Assembly: GCA_009809945.1 (NCBI GenBank)
Contig: WTPW01000774.1
Coordinates: 101,380 to 165,379 of the forward strand
Length of the DNA stretch: 64,000 nucleotides
From: Gigaspora margarita
Lineage: Eukaryota > Glomeromycota > Glomeromycetes > Diversisporales > Gigasporaceae
Reading direction: 5' to 3'
The notes beneath the pieces are model-generated. The model ran no database searches. It saw nothing but the letters and a program-made list of their open reading frames with translations, and had not been told where the DNA came from. The translations under genes and the position numbers were made by a program. Shown here piece after piece: positions 32,989-43,545 of the stretch (within the stretch, counting starts at the first letter, position 1; every line of letters starts with the position of its first letter).

Positions 32989-33490
32989 AATTAATATTAC
33001 AGTATTATTTTGCTTTATTACAAATTTTTAAACTACTTTCGCACTTCGTCACATCAAATTCTATTAATATACAAAAAACTAGCCCTACACACTTATTTTC
33101 GCTTACACCCCACAGTTAGCTATTATCTTCGCTGTTTTGTTTTCTATCATCTTCACTTTTGCTATTTCTTTTGTTTTGGCTATAACCTTTGTTTCGCTTT
33201 TTTTTTCTAAATAATTCCTAAAAATAGTAAAGTGAAAAAAAAATAAAAAAACATTTCTCATAAGTGTTGATGTTCTTGCAAATTGCCAGAGAAATCTAGG
33301 TTGTTCTTGCAAAGTGCCGGAGAAGTTAAGCTAGTTTTCAAAAATAAATAAAATAAATTAAAAATTAAAAAAATAAGTAAAAAAAAAAACAAACCGAAAA
33401 AAAACAAAAAAAATAATAAACAAAGCCCCAAATCTTTATTTTTCTGAAGTAAGAGTCACGTTCTTGCGCATTCAAAAATTGCAAAAGCTA
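32989..33490. repeat. AT-rich interval with degenerate ttcttgcaaagtgcc repeats
   Basis: From about 33260 the sequence repeats gttcttgcaaattgccagag-like units separated by A-rich runs. The same repeat continues at 33925-34260, and a near-duplicate of its end stands at 39880-39990 beyond LINE C2. Small frames here (33010-33210) look like low-complexity translation. Confidence 0.55.
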
Positions 33491-33498
33491 GGTTAATG

Positions 33499-33922
33499 TA
33501 GGGTTCCAAGCTCTGACCCGGATAACTGTGAAACTGATAACCCGACCCGAAAAAATTACTATCCGGGTCATATTTTTGACAAACCGATTTAAATATATAA
33601 ACGGGTCATCCATCAATAAACGGATCACCCGCCAATAAACAGGTCACCCGTCAATAAGTCATAGGAGGACATGCTGCTTTATACGAAATTTCATTAAAAT
33701 TATGTATTTAGTTGTATTGTTGACTTGACTTCGCTAATCAGTTATCTGGGTCACCCGAACATAACCGGGTGACCCGTTTTATTCGAATAGCCGGATCACC
33801 CGATTACAACTGGGTGACCCATTTTAATCGGGTAACCGGGTTTAGTTTTGGGTACCCGGTTGGAAAAGATAATTGATCCGACGGGTCATGGATAGGGATT
33901 TTCAAACCGGCTTGGAACCCTA
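33499..33922. mobile_element. hAT-like element with cgggtcacccg repeats
   Basis: The TIR TAGGGTTCCAAGC and its complement have 8-bp flanks ggttaatg (33491-33498) and ggttaata (33923-33930), one mismatch apart. The interior consists of inverted and direct copies of acccggt/gggtcacccg, as in the GC-rich hAT element at 11-885 but with another motif. No transposase. Confidence 0.8.
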
Positions 33923-34477
33923 GGTTAATATTCTTGCAAAATGCCAAAAAAGTCGTGAAGTGCTAAAAAAGTCTGAGTTGGTTTTCTTGCAAAGTGCTAG
34001 GAAGTAAGGGTTCTTTTCTTCCAAAGTGCTAAAATATAATAAATTAATAAGACAAATTAAAAAAAAAACAAAATATGTCAAATGAAAAAATAAATAAAGT
34101 CCTAACTAAACCTTTATTTCTTTAAAGAAGTGTTTTTGGAAATGCCAGAGAAATTAGTTGTATTCTTGCAAGTGTCAGATGTTTGGGTTGGCTTGTACAA
34201 GGTTTTGAAAAGTTGTTTGTCTTCTTGCAAAGGTGTTCTTGTAAAGTGCTGAAATAAAAATAAAATAAAAAATAAATAAATAAATAAAAAAATAAAAAAA
34301 AACAAAATGAAAACAAAAAAAATGAAATGAACAGATCTACACCACTCTCTCCTGACCACATAAAGTTAGGAGGCGTTGTTTTTTCATTTTATTAATATAC
34401 AGAAACAGGCCGCACTAGAACAGTCAGCACAGACATACAAGGCAGGGGCCCGTCTCCGGACAAGCAGGAAGCACAAA

Positions 34478-36073
34478 ATGGAAGGACTCGAAGAAGGAAA
34501 CTCGCGCAGAAAAAAGTTAAAAAAAACCAAGCTCGAAACACAAATAGACACATTAAACATATAAAACAAAGAAAACGCAGTTTTTCTGCTGCCCACAGTA
34601 GAACAAACAAAAAACACGGCCCCGGACGAGCCAAAAGAGAAATATACTACTGCCAAAAATATGAATAATACAAAACAAAACTGGGACAAAATGATCAAAG
34701 AAGAAACTGAAAAATTTAAAGACATCACGAACACGGTTAACCCCTGGGTGATGCCAATTTGGACGAACCACAGGGAGAGAAACATGACATAGCAGAAGAA
34801 ACTAAATTTAACAACTTAAACGATGAGAACCCGAAAGGGCTGGAAGCCATGAAACACTCGACAATCTACAAGCCGTTGGGACAGAAGCAATACAAGACAA
34901 AACGCAACAAACCCACCGAGGGAAAAAGCTTGGTTCTCACTATTCCCCAAATTAAAGAGGGGCCATTCCTTCTCACCTCGCAAGCTTATCAAATCAAAAA
35001 ATGAAAATGCACTAATCATAAACATCAGTGGGATTCATAGTTCTTTCAATGAAATAATAGAATTCCTTTTCAACACTGCGAAATATGATATCTGTGCTGC
35101 AAAACAGAACCATGTAAGAGGCCGTAGGACACACCTAGAAGTAGTTTTCAAAGACAGGGATACTTTAAAGCAATACGCAGCAAAAGGTATTGAAATTATG
35201 AAAAGGACATATCATGGACACATACCGGTTGATGCCCAGAAAACCTTTCTATCGATCAAGTGTCGAAACGTGCCCCTTGGTAACAAAATAAGGTGTCAGA
35301 CGCACTAGTAGATGCCTTTCCAATATCGGAAAAATAGTCACCATTAAGCTGCTATTAATCGATGGCACACCTTACATCTCAGATCAATGGATCATAACCT
35401 TCGAGTCGACCCTCGAGGAGAGAATTCCCAGGTTTACGCATGTCTGGAACAATAAAGTTACAACAGAATGGAGGTCGGCTGCTAAAGTCTGTTACTTCTG
35501 TGAAGCAACAGGACATATTAAGAAAGACTGCCAGCAATTTCACGAGTCTGTAGCTCTCAGAAGGGAATTCTATAGACACAGGAATAGTAATATGACAAAT
35601 GAGGAAATCGAGATCACTGATGAACCAGAACAGGATACTACTCACAAGCTAGTAGACATGCACACAGATGAGGTGTTACAAGATGTACAGAATGAATCCA
35701 AAGAAGCAGGAGAGAAAAAGGAAACTGGCTAACCCCAATTGTTGCAAGTTCACCTGCAGGTGAAGAATTTCTCCCACTGAAGAGTCAGCTGCCGCATCAG
35801 TTCCCACGGCCTTACCTAAAGAGGAACAGCTACCAATGGTCTCTGAACCATTAAAAGATGAACTTTCTCTGGCGTACAGAGAATCAAGAGAACAACAGAT
35901 CCCGCAGCCAGCGACTGTAGAGAAGGACACTATAATCGAGGAAATACAGACAAACATGTTCTCTCAAGTAAGAAATGGAACAAAATGAATTCACGCTAGT
36001 GACATACAAAAAACTGAAATCCAGAAAAGCAGGGTCATCGCTTAATAAGGGAAAGAACCAATCAAAACATTAG
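34478..36073 (+). pseudogene. LINE C2 ORF1, broken
   Basis: The ATG at 34478 matches the C1 start. A stop (taa) follows LNI at 34562, where C1 has LNIENKENA. The core blocks (SLVLTIPQIKEGPFLLTSQ is out of frame; then NENALIINISGIHSSFNEII) lie in shifting frames. The zinc knuckle at 35490-35531 is intact as CYFCEATGHIKKDC. ORF1 would end about 30 bp before the ORF2 start. Not functional. Confidence 0.8.
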
Positions 36074-36074
36074 A

Positions 36075-37247
36075 TTGGTAACACAACCCCTTTATAAAAC
36101 AATGCCTCCACAAATGAAATTAAAATTAGCAACATTGAATGTAAAGGGGTTAAATGACAGAGGCAAACAAACAAATACATTTACTATTTTGAAATCTCAT
36201 AAATTTGACATAATTTTTTTACAAGAAACTAATACGAGTAACGAAAGAGTGAGAAATTTCCTAAAAAAACAATGGATTTATGACTCCATATGGACAACTA
36301 AGACCGCTATTCTCGCAGGCAATAAAGATATAGAATTCAAAGACATCGATACTTCCCTAGAAGGAAGGATAATTACTACAAACTTCCGTAATAAAGGACA
36401 AAAATATTCAATTACAAACGACTACGCCCCTCCAGTCTCCGCGGATAGGACAGTATTTTTTAAATCGTGGACTCCATTAATAAAACCCGAAGCCATAAAT
36501 ATTATGGCGGGGGACTTTAACGTGAACATTGACCCAATTAATAACAGAATCAGTCAATCGCCACCACAACACGACCCATCAAGTGGACTAATGTTGGAAT
36601 GGACACGCTACTTTGTTAACGTAGCAGAAAATTCACAAGAAAAACCTTTCCTTACGTATTACCAGAACACGCAAAGGGGGCAGTCCATGGCCACCTGTAT
36701 AGATTATATCTTTTTAGAAGCTGAGCGGAACGAATTGATCGATAATGTAGCATTAAGATTTGGAAATTCAGACAATCTCTTATTAGAATGCACATTAAAG
36801 ACTGCCCCAAAAAACCGTTCTTCTCAAAGCTGGAGGTATGACAAAAACTGTTTAGAAAATAGTAAAATAAAGGAAGAGGTGATCGCTGAACTGGAGGACA
36901 ATGAAGCTATAGAAGACTGGGATATGTGTAAATTAACAATACAGTCTATAATTAGGGCATTCAGACGACCCAAACCTCCAGAAAAAAAGATAGAGATCCT
37001 AAATAAAAAAATTGTTANATTAAAACAAAAGGCAGCCAGTGGAANGGCTACCGAGACCACGCTCAGNAAAATAGAAGAACTGCNGTCTCAGATAAATGTG
37101 GCAGCAGAATTAGCAGCNGAAAATTGGTGTAGAAGGTCCAAGGCTNGGTGGATAGAAAAAGGGGAACGCTCCACAAAATATTTCTATGCTCACTATAAAG
37201 CTAAAAAGACAGTTAGTTGTCCAGATAGTGTTAAAATCCCTGAATAG
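36075..37247 (+). CDS. LINE C2 ORF2 N-terminal part: APE-type endonuclease, 390 codons open
   Basis: The likely true start is ATG 36102 (MPPQMKLKLATLNVKGLND), matching the C1 start. Endonuclease blocks: LNVKGLN, IIFLQETN (catalytic Glu), WTTKTAILAGNKD, ITNDYAPP, IMAGDFNVNIDP (Asp/Asn), CIDYIFLEAE and finally GNSDNLLLE, where the expected SDH reads SDN. The linker follows. The frame stops at TAG 37245-37247 (PESVEG in C1; the glutamine-like position is tag here). The enzyme nicks target DNA to prime reverse transcription. The lost His predicts loss of activity. Confidence 0.85.
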   Translation: MVTQPLYKTMPPQMKLKLATLNVKGLNDRGKQTNTFTILKSHKFDIIFLQETNTSNERVRNFLKKQWIYDSIWTTKTAILAGNKDIEFKDIDTSLEGRIITTNFRNKGQKYSITNDYAPPVSADRTVFFKSWTPLIKPEAINIMAGDFNVNIDPINNRISQSPPQHDPSSGLMLEWTRYFVNVAENSQEKPFLTYYQNTQRGQSMATCIDYIFLEAERNELIDNVALRFGNSDNLLLECTLKTAPKNRSSQSWRYDKNCLENSKIKEEVIAELEDNEAIEDWDMCKLTIQSIIRAFRRPKPPEKKIEILNKKIVXLKQKAASGXATETTLXKIEELXSQINVAAELAXENWCRRSKAXWIEKGERSTKYFYAHYKAKKTVSCPDSVKIPE

Positions 37248-38519
37248 GCTGAAGGGAGCGACACCCTCGAATATATTAGAGATTTTTACGAAGAACTATA
37301 TAAATCTGAAGAGATCTGTCAGGAATCTTTCCAAAAGATTACAAGTGACCTTCCGCAAGTTGACAACGCGGGTAACGATTTATTAACCCAGAAAATTACC
37401 AGAGAAGAGATATATCAGACAATACTTTCTCTACCTAATAACAAGTCACCTGGTACTGATGGGCTAACTTATGAATTTTATAAAATTTTTGCGGACAAGA
37501 TAGCCCCAGTCCTAGAAGAAGTTTTTAATAAAGTCTTGTTAAAGGGCAAAATGCCATTATCATGGCACAAAAACATGATAATCCTGATCCCCAAAAAAGA
37601 AGAAAACATAGAAGAGATTGGTAACTGGTGCCCTATCTCGTTAGTCAACACTGACGCAAAAATCTTTATGAAAATAATGGCAGGCAGGCTGAATGTAGTC
37701 TGCAAGGACATAATTGCAATACATCAACAGGGCTTTATTTCAGGAAGGTTAATCACGGACGCGGTTCTCGACATCTTGATGACGTTAAGGTCTCACAGAG
37801 AATCTTCCGATCAACACTGGTTATTTTTAATCGATCAGGCAAAAGCTTTTGATAGGGTCAACCATGACTACCTCAAGGGAGTTCTAAGGAAATTGAACTT
37901 TCACACACAATTTATTGAAATCGTAGGCAATTTACTCACAAATCAAGAAACGTATATCATAGGAAATAATGAACTTTCCAGACCTTTTAAGGTGGGAAGA
38001 GGGGTGCGACAAGGGGACCCTCTATCCCCTCTACTATATATAATAGCCTTCGAGCCTTTACTGGCACAAATCAAGAAACAGATCATAGGGCTGCCCTTAG
38101 GGAGCTCTCATTTCAAGTTAGCCGCCTATGCAGATGATTTTTCAATTGGCCTGGGCACTAGATCGGACTGGAGCAACCTGAATAAACTGTTGCGGACATA
38201 CGAGGCAGCCTCGAATGCGAAGATTAATAAAAAGAAGTCCAAAATAATACCCTTAACAGCAACAGCAGAAAGAATAGATCTTAGCGAAATGAAAGACTAT
38301 GGGCAGTTAAAGGAAGAAGAAATGTTCAATATCCTGGGATATGAGATAAGGAGAGACGGTTTACCTGAAAAGAATTACTGGACAAACAAAGTAGCGGAAA
38401 TAAAACGGCTTATAGAAAAATTCAGCAAAAGAAACCTATTATTTAGAGGAAAAATACTTGTAGCTAAAACCCTAGTACTCTCACGGATTTGGTATGCGGC
38501 ATACCTATGCCCCCAATGA
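37248..38519 (+). CDS. LINE C2 ORF2 central part: reverse transcriptase
   Basis: In the same frame as the endonuclease, separated from it only by one TAG, and open to 38519 (first Met 37536). Motifs in order: NNKSPGTDGLTYEFYK, ILIPKKEENIEEIGNWCPIS, QQGFISGRLITDAVLDIL, LFLIDQAKAFDRVNH, GVRQGDPLSPLLYIIAF, AAYADDFSIGLG (YADD at 38127-38138). The frame ends because C2 has five C's where C1 has six (near 38512). Catalytic residues are intact. Confidence 0.85.
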   Translation, partial: AEGSDTLEYIRDFYEELYKSEEICQESFQKITSDLPQVDNAGNDLLTQKITREEIYQTILSLPNNKSPGTDGLTYEFYKIFADKIAPVLEEVFNKVLLKGKMPLSWHKNMIILIPKKEENIEEIGNWCPISLVNTDAKIFMKIMAGRLNVVCKDIIAIHQQGFISGRLITDAVLDILMTLRSHRESSDQHWLFLIDQAKAFDRVNHDYLKGVLRKLNFHTQFIEIVGNLLTNQETYIIGNNELSRPFKVGRGVRQGDPLSPLLYIIAFEPLLAQIKKQIIGLPLGSSHFKLAAYADDFSIGLGTRSDWSNLNKLLRTYEAASNAKINKKKSKIIPLTATAERIDLSEMKDYGQLKEEEMFNILGYEIRRDGLPEKNYWTNKVAEIKRLIEKFSKRNLLFRGKILVAKTLVLSRIWYAAYLCPQ

Positions 38520-39524
38520 GAAAACAGATCGTAATAATAGATAACATGTTGTCAAATTGGATAAAATACAAATCCAAAATGTTGCCAAAATTCTCGACAT
38601 TTCAAAAAGAATATGAGGAACATGGACTAGAGGCTCCTTGTACGAGGGATCTCTTAGATGCTAGGTTAGTCTCGGTTTGGATAAGGTTGATCTTGAGTAG
38701 TACAGCCTGGGCTTCCGCGCAAAGAGAAATGATCACAAAGCTAATGAAAGCCAAACGGGACATAAGCCCTTTACAGGCCCTAAAGACGGTCCCGATAACC
38801 CTTAAAGCATGCCCGTTAGATTGGAAACCATACATTAAAGCTTGGCGTAAGGTAAAAGGAGAAATCTTAGCAATGAGCGGCTGGCCCTGGGAAGGATCAC
38901 TGATCAAAGTTGGGGATTGGAAAGGGTCACAGATTACAACCAAGAACTGTATGAAAACTCTGTGCAATAAGGCCTTGATAGCTGCCCAACTGGCTAATTC
39001 AGAAACAAGTAGTGAATAATAAATTGGATATCATGTGGCGATTATTCCACAAAGCCCTACCCCTGGGTTACCGTCTGAGACATGTAGAGGAAAAAGAAAA
39101 AGGAGAATGCCCTTGGTGTGAAGGGGAGATACAAAAAATTGAACACTTTAGCTATGAATGTCACGTGAGTAAGATGATCTGGGAAACTGCGTACAAATAT
39201 CTGGAAAGAACGAACAGAGAACCCCCTCCCAAAAAGTTAGAAGAAATCTTTACAGTGGAAAACATAGTAATGGCCAAAGATAAAAAAGCTACTGTATGGT
39301 TGCACACGTTGGTAGTATACAAATTATGGTGCTTATACACGACCTTCCGTTGGGGTGAGGAGCTCTTATCCCCCAACACAGCGAGAAGACGAGTGGAAGC
39401 TCGCCTCCGAAAAGAAATTAAATTCCTATACACAGGGCTGGAAGGAAAGTCGGTTAAAGAAAAGGTGGTATTCTGCTGTATAAAACTGGCAGAAGGGGAC
39501 CGGGACCTGGAAAACCTGATATAA
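38489..39524 (+). pseudogene. LINE C2 ORF2 C-terminal part, two frames
   Basis: After the C-run frameshift the sequence continues at 38489-39019 (MRKQIVIIDNMLSNWIKYKS ... SWPWEGSLIKVGDWKG-like). A second frameshift near 39010 leads to 39012-39524, with LGYRLRHVEEKEKGECPWCE and the C-x2-C...H...C motif, ending in ENLI and TAA 39522-39524. It matches C1 throughout. Confidence 0.82.
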
Positions 39525-39755
39525 TAAAGGAAAATAGTTAGCACACGGTTAGATAGCTAGTAAATAAAGTCAAGTATAGACAGGTCAGAAACTTCATGCA
39601 AAATCATCTGTTAACGAATAGAAAGGGCCAATAGGGTCCGACAATGTTATATTTATACTGAAATTAAATAAAGATGCGCCAACTGCGCCCAATCGGCTTT
39701 ATGCCAGGAGGTTAAAATAAAAAAAAAATAAAATGAAAACAAAAAATGAAACGAA

Positions 39756-40269
39756 AGCAAAAAGTGAAAAAAAACAAAATAGAAGATCTAATTATAAACA
39801 AAAGATCTAATCTGATCTTGTAGTACAGAATTTGAACATCATTGAACTATTTTAAAAAATTAGTTCAACGCAATCCAGGTTACAGATTGGGTTGGTTTGC
39901 ACAAGGTTTCGAAAAGTTGTTTGTTTTCTTGCAAAGGTGTTCTTGTAAAGTGCCAAAATAAAAATAAAATAAAAAATAAATAAAATNAAAACAAAAAAAA
40001 TAAAATAAAAACAAAGAAACGAAACGAAAACAAAAAAGCGAATCTGATCTTGTAGTACAGAATTTGAACTATTTCGAATAATTAGTACAATGCGTGATCC
40101 AGATTACACTGATCTACTGATCCTAGCTTGGTTTAAAGAGGATCAAAATATTTCGTTATAATTTTTGAAATTTCTAACGAAATATAACGAAATTTTGATA
40201 TTTGAAATATTTCGTTATATATTACGTAATATTTTGCTTATATTACAGTTCATAAGATCTTACGTAAGA
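39756..40269. repeat. A-rich interval repeating the flank of LINE C2
   Basis: 39890-39990 repeats, with few changes, the stretch 34185-34290 (ggttggcttgtacaaggttt ... gcaaaggtgttcttgtaaag). A second internal duplication concerns gatcttgtagtacagaattt at about 39815 and 40048. 40140-40270 is an aatatttcgttatatattac palindromic repeat with an acagttcataagatcttacg end. No gene. Confidence 0.6.
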
Positions 40270-40277
40270 TTATGCTA

Positions 40278-40493
40278 TTATAAATTTGCTGATGTAGCTG
40301 TTTTGTTCATCCATATAGAATCATAGGTCCATTGTGCCTTAAGAAAGTCCCTTGTATTTTTATTTGTAGTGTTAGTTTCTTGTAGTAGTATTTTGTAGGA
40401 TTTTAATAGAGTAAGAGTAATGCATTGTTTATCTTTGTTATTTAATCCTTTTACGTTCAGGGTTGCTATCTTGAGTTTAAAGTTTTGTGTCAT
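40278..40493 (-). pseudogene. LINE D ORF2 start (endonuclease N terminus)
   Basis: The ATG at 40493 starts MTQNFKLKIATLNVKGLNNK. ILLQETNTTNK keeps the catalytic Glu but has lost a few residues before it (normally DIIxLQETN). It ends at IWMNKTATSANL, where the element is cut. The start motif is homologous to that of LINE C and B2. Confidence 0.8.
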
Positions 40494-41057
40494 GATCCAT
40501 AAAAGGTAGGGGCCCCTAATTTAGTGATGGGAAGGGTTACCGTCTTTCCCTTTTTTGTATGGGGAAGGTCTAGATTCAGCTTCTTGTAACCTTGATTTTT
40601 CAATTTTTTTGTTCTTTTTTGACATTGCTAATTTCTTATTAACAACGGGGGTGAATCCCTCTGAATGTAACCATTCAGTATCCCCTGGTTGGGTAGCTTT
40701 ATTTGCTATTTCCAAGGTATAAGGCTCTATACGTTCATTGCTTTGAGCTGCTAAGTTGTTTGTAAAACTAAGGGTGTTAAGTTCATCCCTCAGATCTTCA
40801 TTGCCTCACATATAGATCAGGGTGGTTGACTCCTCTGAATTATCATGTTGTGCTACCAATTTGTTTTTAGTATTGAGAAACCCTGACATTTGCACTTCTG
40901 GGGTTACAAGGTTATTCTCTGTTTGATCAATTATTTCTACTTGGTGTCATTTGTGTCTAGGCTAGAGCTCATAGTCGCCTGGTGCTTTTTCTCATTAGGA
41001 CACTCCATTGTTACTTGTGTTTGTTATACCATATTGTTCAAATTCGTTCCCACATTA

Positions 41058-41707
41058 GACCTGCGGGTCGATAGCGTAGTGGTTACGCTCCCAGGTCCCC
41101 AAACGTAAGGTCGCCGGTTCAATCCCCACTAGGAACATTAATTCTACACGGAGTCATGAGACGGACGGGCTGAACCAGGGTGCTAGGACCGCGTGCGGGT
41201 ACATAACCACATTTGGACGCTCTATGAAGCCATGGCATGTGAAAAGCGGACCCCTAGTGAAGATCCGAACAAAAAAGGAAATAAAGAATACTTCCGGCGA
41301 AATTCCGGTGGAACAAAGAATACTACCGGTGGAATTCCGGTTGAATAACAAAGGATACTACCGGTGAAATTCCGGTTGCAAGATTCCCGACTAGGCGCCA
41401 CCAAACCAAAATTGGACAAAGTACTCAAGGCTGATGACAAATGGGAAGTCGTAAATAGCGCGCAGGAGGGGCAAAGGCTCCTTAAAGAGCTGCCGTGGCG
41501 GACCGGCTGGACTGAAATTGGGAAAATGATCGATGGAAGGGAGGTGTAGCTTAGTCGTAGTAATACAAAAATGTATACAATAATAACATGAACAAAAATG
41601 TAAGGGGCCCGGGTCTGTCGGGTTCCTATTACTAAAAATAAGACCTTAATAAAAGAAGCACCAGCTGCGCCCCTAGCTACGCTCTAGGGTTAAAATAAAA
41701 AAAAAAA
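41058..41707 (+). mobile_element. SINE-13 (head B, tail I)
   Basis: A clear tRNA-like promoter: A box TAGCGTAGTGG (41072-41082) and B box GGTTCAATCC (41116-41125), 33 bp apart. It ends cagctgcgcccctagctacg and ctctagggttaaaataaa plus A's. The perfect 17-bp duplication aattcgttcccacatta is at 41041-41057 and 41708-41724. The minisatellite (gaatactaccggtggaattc units) is at 41285-41385. Confidence 0.93.
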
Positions 41708-42040
41708 AATTCGTTCCCACATTATCAATTTTTGTGTCTGGGGTGGGTGCATAATCATATTCCTCCTTTCCATTATCAGCAATAAGGTTTGCTTTCCTTT
41801 GTTTGTATTCCATGTGGGCCTGCCTTAGTTCGACTGATTCTTTGTATTGTATGCACTCCCTTTTGATGTGATCTTCTTTTTCACAAAAATAGCACACTTT
41901 CACCACTGATCTCTACTCCATGTAGACTTTATTGTCCCACACATGTGTGAATCTCAGAAGTCTAGTCTCTAGATTTGAGTCTTCTGTCGTTTCGAAGGTA
42001 ACTATCCATTGATCGGATACATACAGTGTACCTTCTATTA

Positions 42041-42572
42041 GGGGGCATCCATAAATAACGTTATGTACCCCTACATAGTAGCTCTTGACCCCCCCCTCTA
42101 CTAAATAAAAAAATTTTAAAAATCCGTATGTTTATATATATAATTTTACAAAAACTTGAATATATTATGACCCAGTGATCCAATCTGGATGATTTTGGTA
42201 CCATTCGATTCGTCACTATGAGACGAATCCAATGGTACCAAAATCGTTTTATTTGGATCACTGGATCACGTTTTATTAACGAAATGCTATTGATTTTATA
42301 GTAATTTTATAAGAAAACATAATAACCAATAGTATTTCGTTAATAAAACGTGATCCAGTTATCTAAATGAAATGAAATTGGTACCATTCGAATCCTCTCT
42401 TCGAGACGATTCGAATGGTATCAAAATCATCCAATTTGGACCACTGGATCAAGTTTTAAACAAATTTTTAGAAAAAAATAGCGTTATGTTGAGGGGGGCC
42501 CCCTACATATTGCAAAATCGTTATATTTTGGGGGACCCCACCTCAAGCATAACGTAATTTATGGATGCCCCC
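42041..42572. mobile_element. Harbinger-like foldback element with TTA duplication
   Basis: The TIRs GGGGGCATCCATAAATAACG and (complement) GGGGGCATCCATAAATTACG are flanked by TTA at 42038-42040 and 42573-42575. Comparison with LINE C at the same place supports a single ancestral TTA. The interior consists of two large inverted arms around 42290, with subrepeats gtaccattcga and gatccagtgatcc. The TSD and TIR style suggest PIF/Harbinger. No transposase. Confidence 0.8.
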
Positions 42573-43545
42573 TTACCAAGAGCTTTGATTGACACTATAT
42601 TTCTGAAGCTATCAAAGCTTTCCTGAAGTGCTTCCATGACATCACTTTTGTTTCTAAGGGGTACGTTTTTATATCTAACTGGAAGAAACGTTTTTCTCAT
42701 ATTTACTGGGATATAGCCATAGTATGTTCTTCGTAAAATTTCTAACCCTCTAGCAGCATAATACTTCTGTTTATCTTTATCAATGAAGGTGACTTCTAGG
42801 TGTGTCCTGGTTCCTTTAGTAAAATGGGCTTTCGCAGCAGAAATATCATATTTAGCAGTCTCAAATAAAGAAGCCATTATTTCGTTAAATGAACACTGAA
42901 TGTTGTGAATGTTTATGATCAAGGTGTTGTTGTTTTTTGATTTATGGAATTTCTAGGAGAGAAAGTCGAGAATGTAGCCTTTTCGCATTTAAGTTTTGGG
43001 AAGAGAGCTGCCCAACTTCTACGCGGGGTGTTGTTGCTTACTTCTCCTTGTAGGGGAGTAGAATCTTGGGTCTTCTTTTTAACAGGGTCCTGTGCTGTTT
43101 TATATTCTATTGTTTGTTCAACTTGTGTTGACGTGTCCGGTGTAGATTCAGGTTCAATAATATCTGTTGGTGGTTTCTGTGATGTCTCATTGTCTTCTTC
43201 GGAATATTACATAGAAGAGTTGTTCCATATATTTGTGGTGTCTTTTAGGGCACTAAGTTCAAATTCTACTTTTTCATCCCAAGAGAGAGGGTTATTGTTA
43301 TGCGGGTACTCTAAAAAAGAGTTGTCTTCTAGTGTGTTGTAACTATTATAAAACACATTTTCTTTGTTGTTTCCCATGTCACTAAACTTGTCGTTTTGCC
43401 ATGTTTGGTTCAAATGTTTCATCATGTTTGTTTTCTTGTATTCGCTTTCTTTTTGTAAGGGCATTAGCCCTCCCTACGTAAAGTTATTATTATTTCATGT
43501 ATTGTTTCTTCACCTCACCTGAACTGGAGAGAGTACGTATAGATC

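Larger units (their letters stand above)
34333..39729 (+). mobile_element. LINE C2, full-length non-LTR retrotransposon
   Basis: The second full copy of lineage C, inverted relative to C1 and about 3 kb from it. It starts agatctacaccactctctcc, carries ORF1 (34478 to about 36073) and ORF2 (36102-39524), and ends gatgcgccaactgcgcccaa...ggaggttaaaataaa plus A's at 39729. The flanks aaaatgaaaacaaaaaa (34304-34320 and from about 39730) are a likely target duplication in an A-rich site. Ambiguous bases lie at 37018-37146. Confidence 0.9.
40505..43464 (-). pseudogene. LINE D ORF1, split by two transposons
   Basis: Begins at 43464 (MPLQKESEYKKTNMM). The N-terminal block runs to 43207. After stops, the core block at 42922-42580 reads MIINIHNIQCSFNEIMASLF and TKGTRTHLEVTFIDK. 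The DNA element interrupts it, then a DQWIVTFE-like block near 42000 and the knuckle CYFCEKEDHIKREC (41858-41899) follow, with all four ligands intact. SINE-13 follows, then the tail to 40521. Before insertion it probably resembled LINE C ORF1. Confidence 0.75.
40270..43545 (-). mobile_element. LINE D, 3'-deleted, with two insertions
   Basis: Minus-strand copy of a further lineage. Its 5' end at 43545 (gatctatacgtactctctcc) is almost identical to that of LINE C1. ORF1 and only the first 70 codons of the ORF2 endonuclease remain. SINE-13 (41058-41707) and a TTA-duplicating DNA element (42041-42572) interrupt ORF1. Confidence 0.8.

Noticed and set aside
41058..41130. tRNA-like sequences with A and B boxes considered as tRNA genes (here and in 17 other places)
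   Set aside because: Each forms the end of a 0.5-1 kb repeat with A-rich tail and target duplications. No cloverleaf with paired acceptor stem could be drawn. They are SINE heads.
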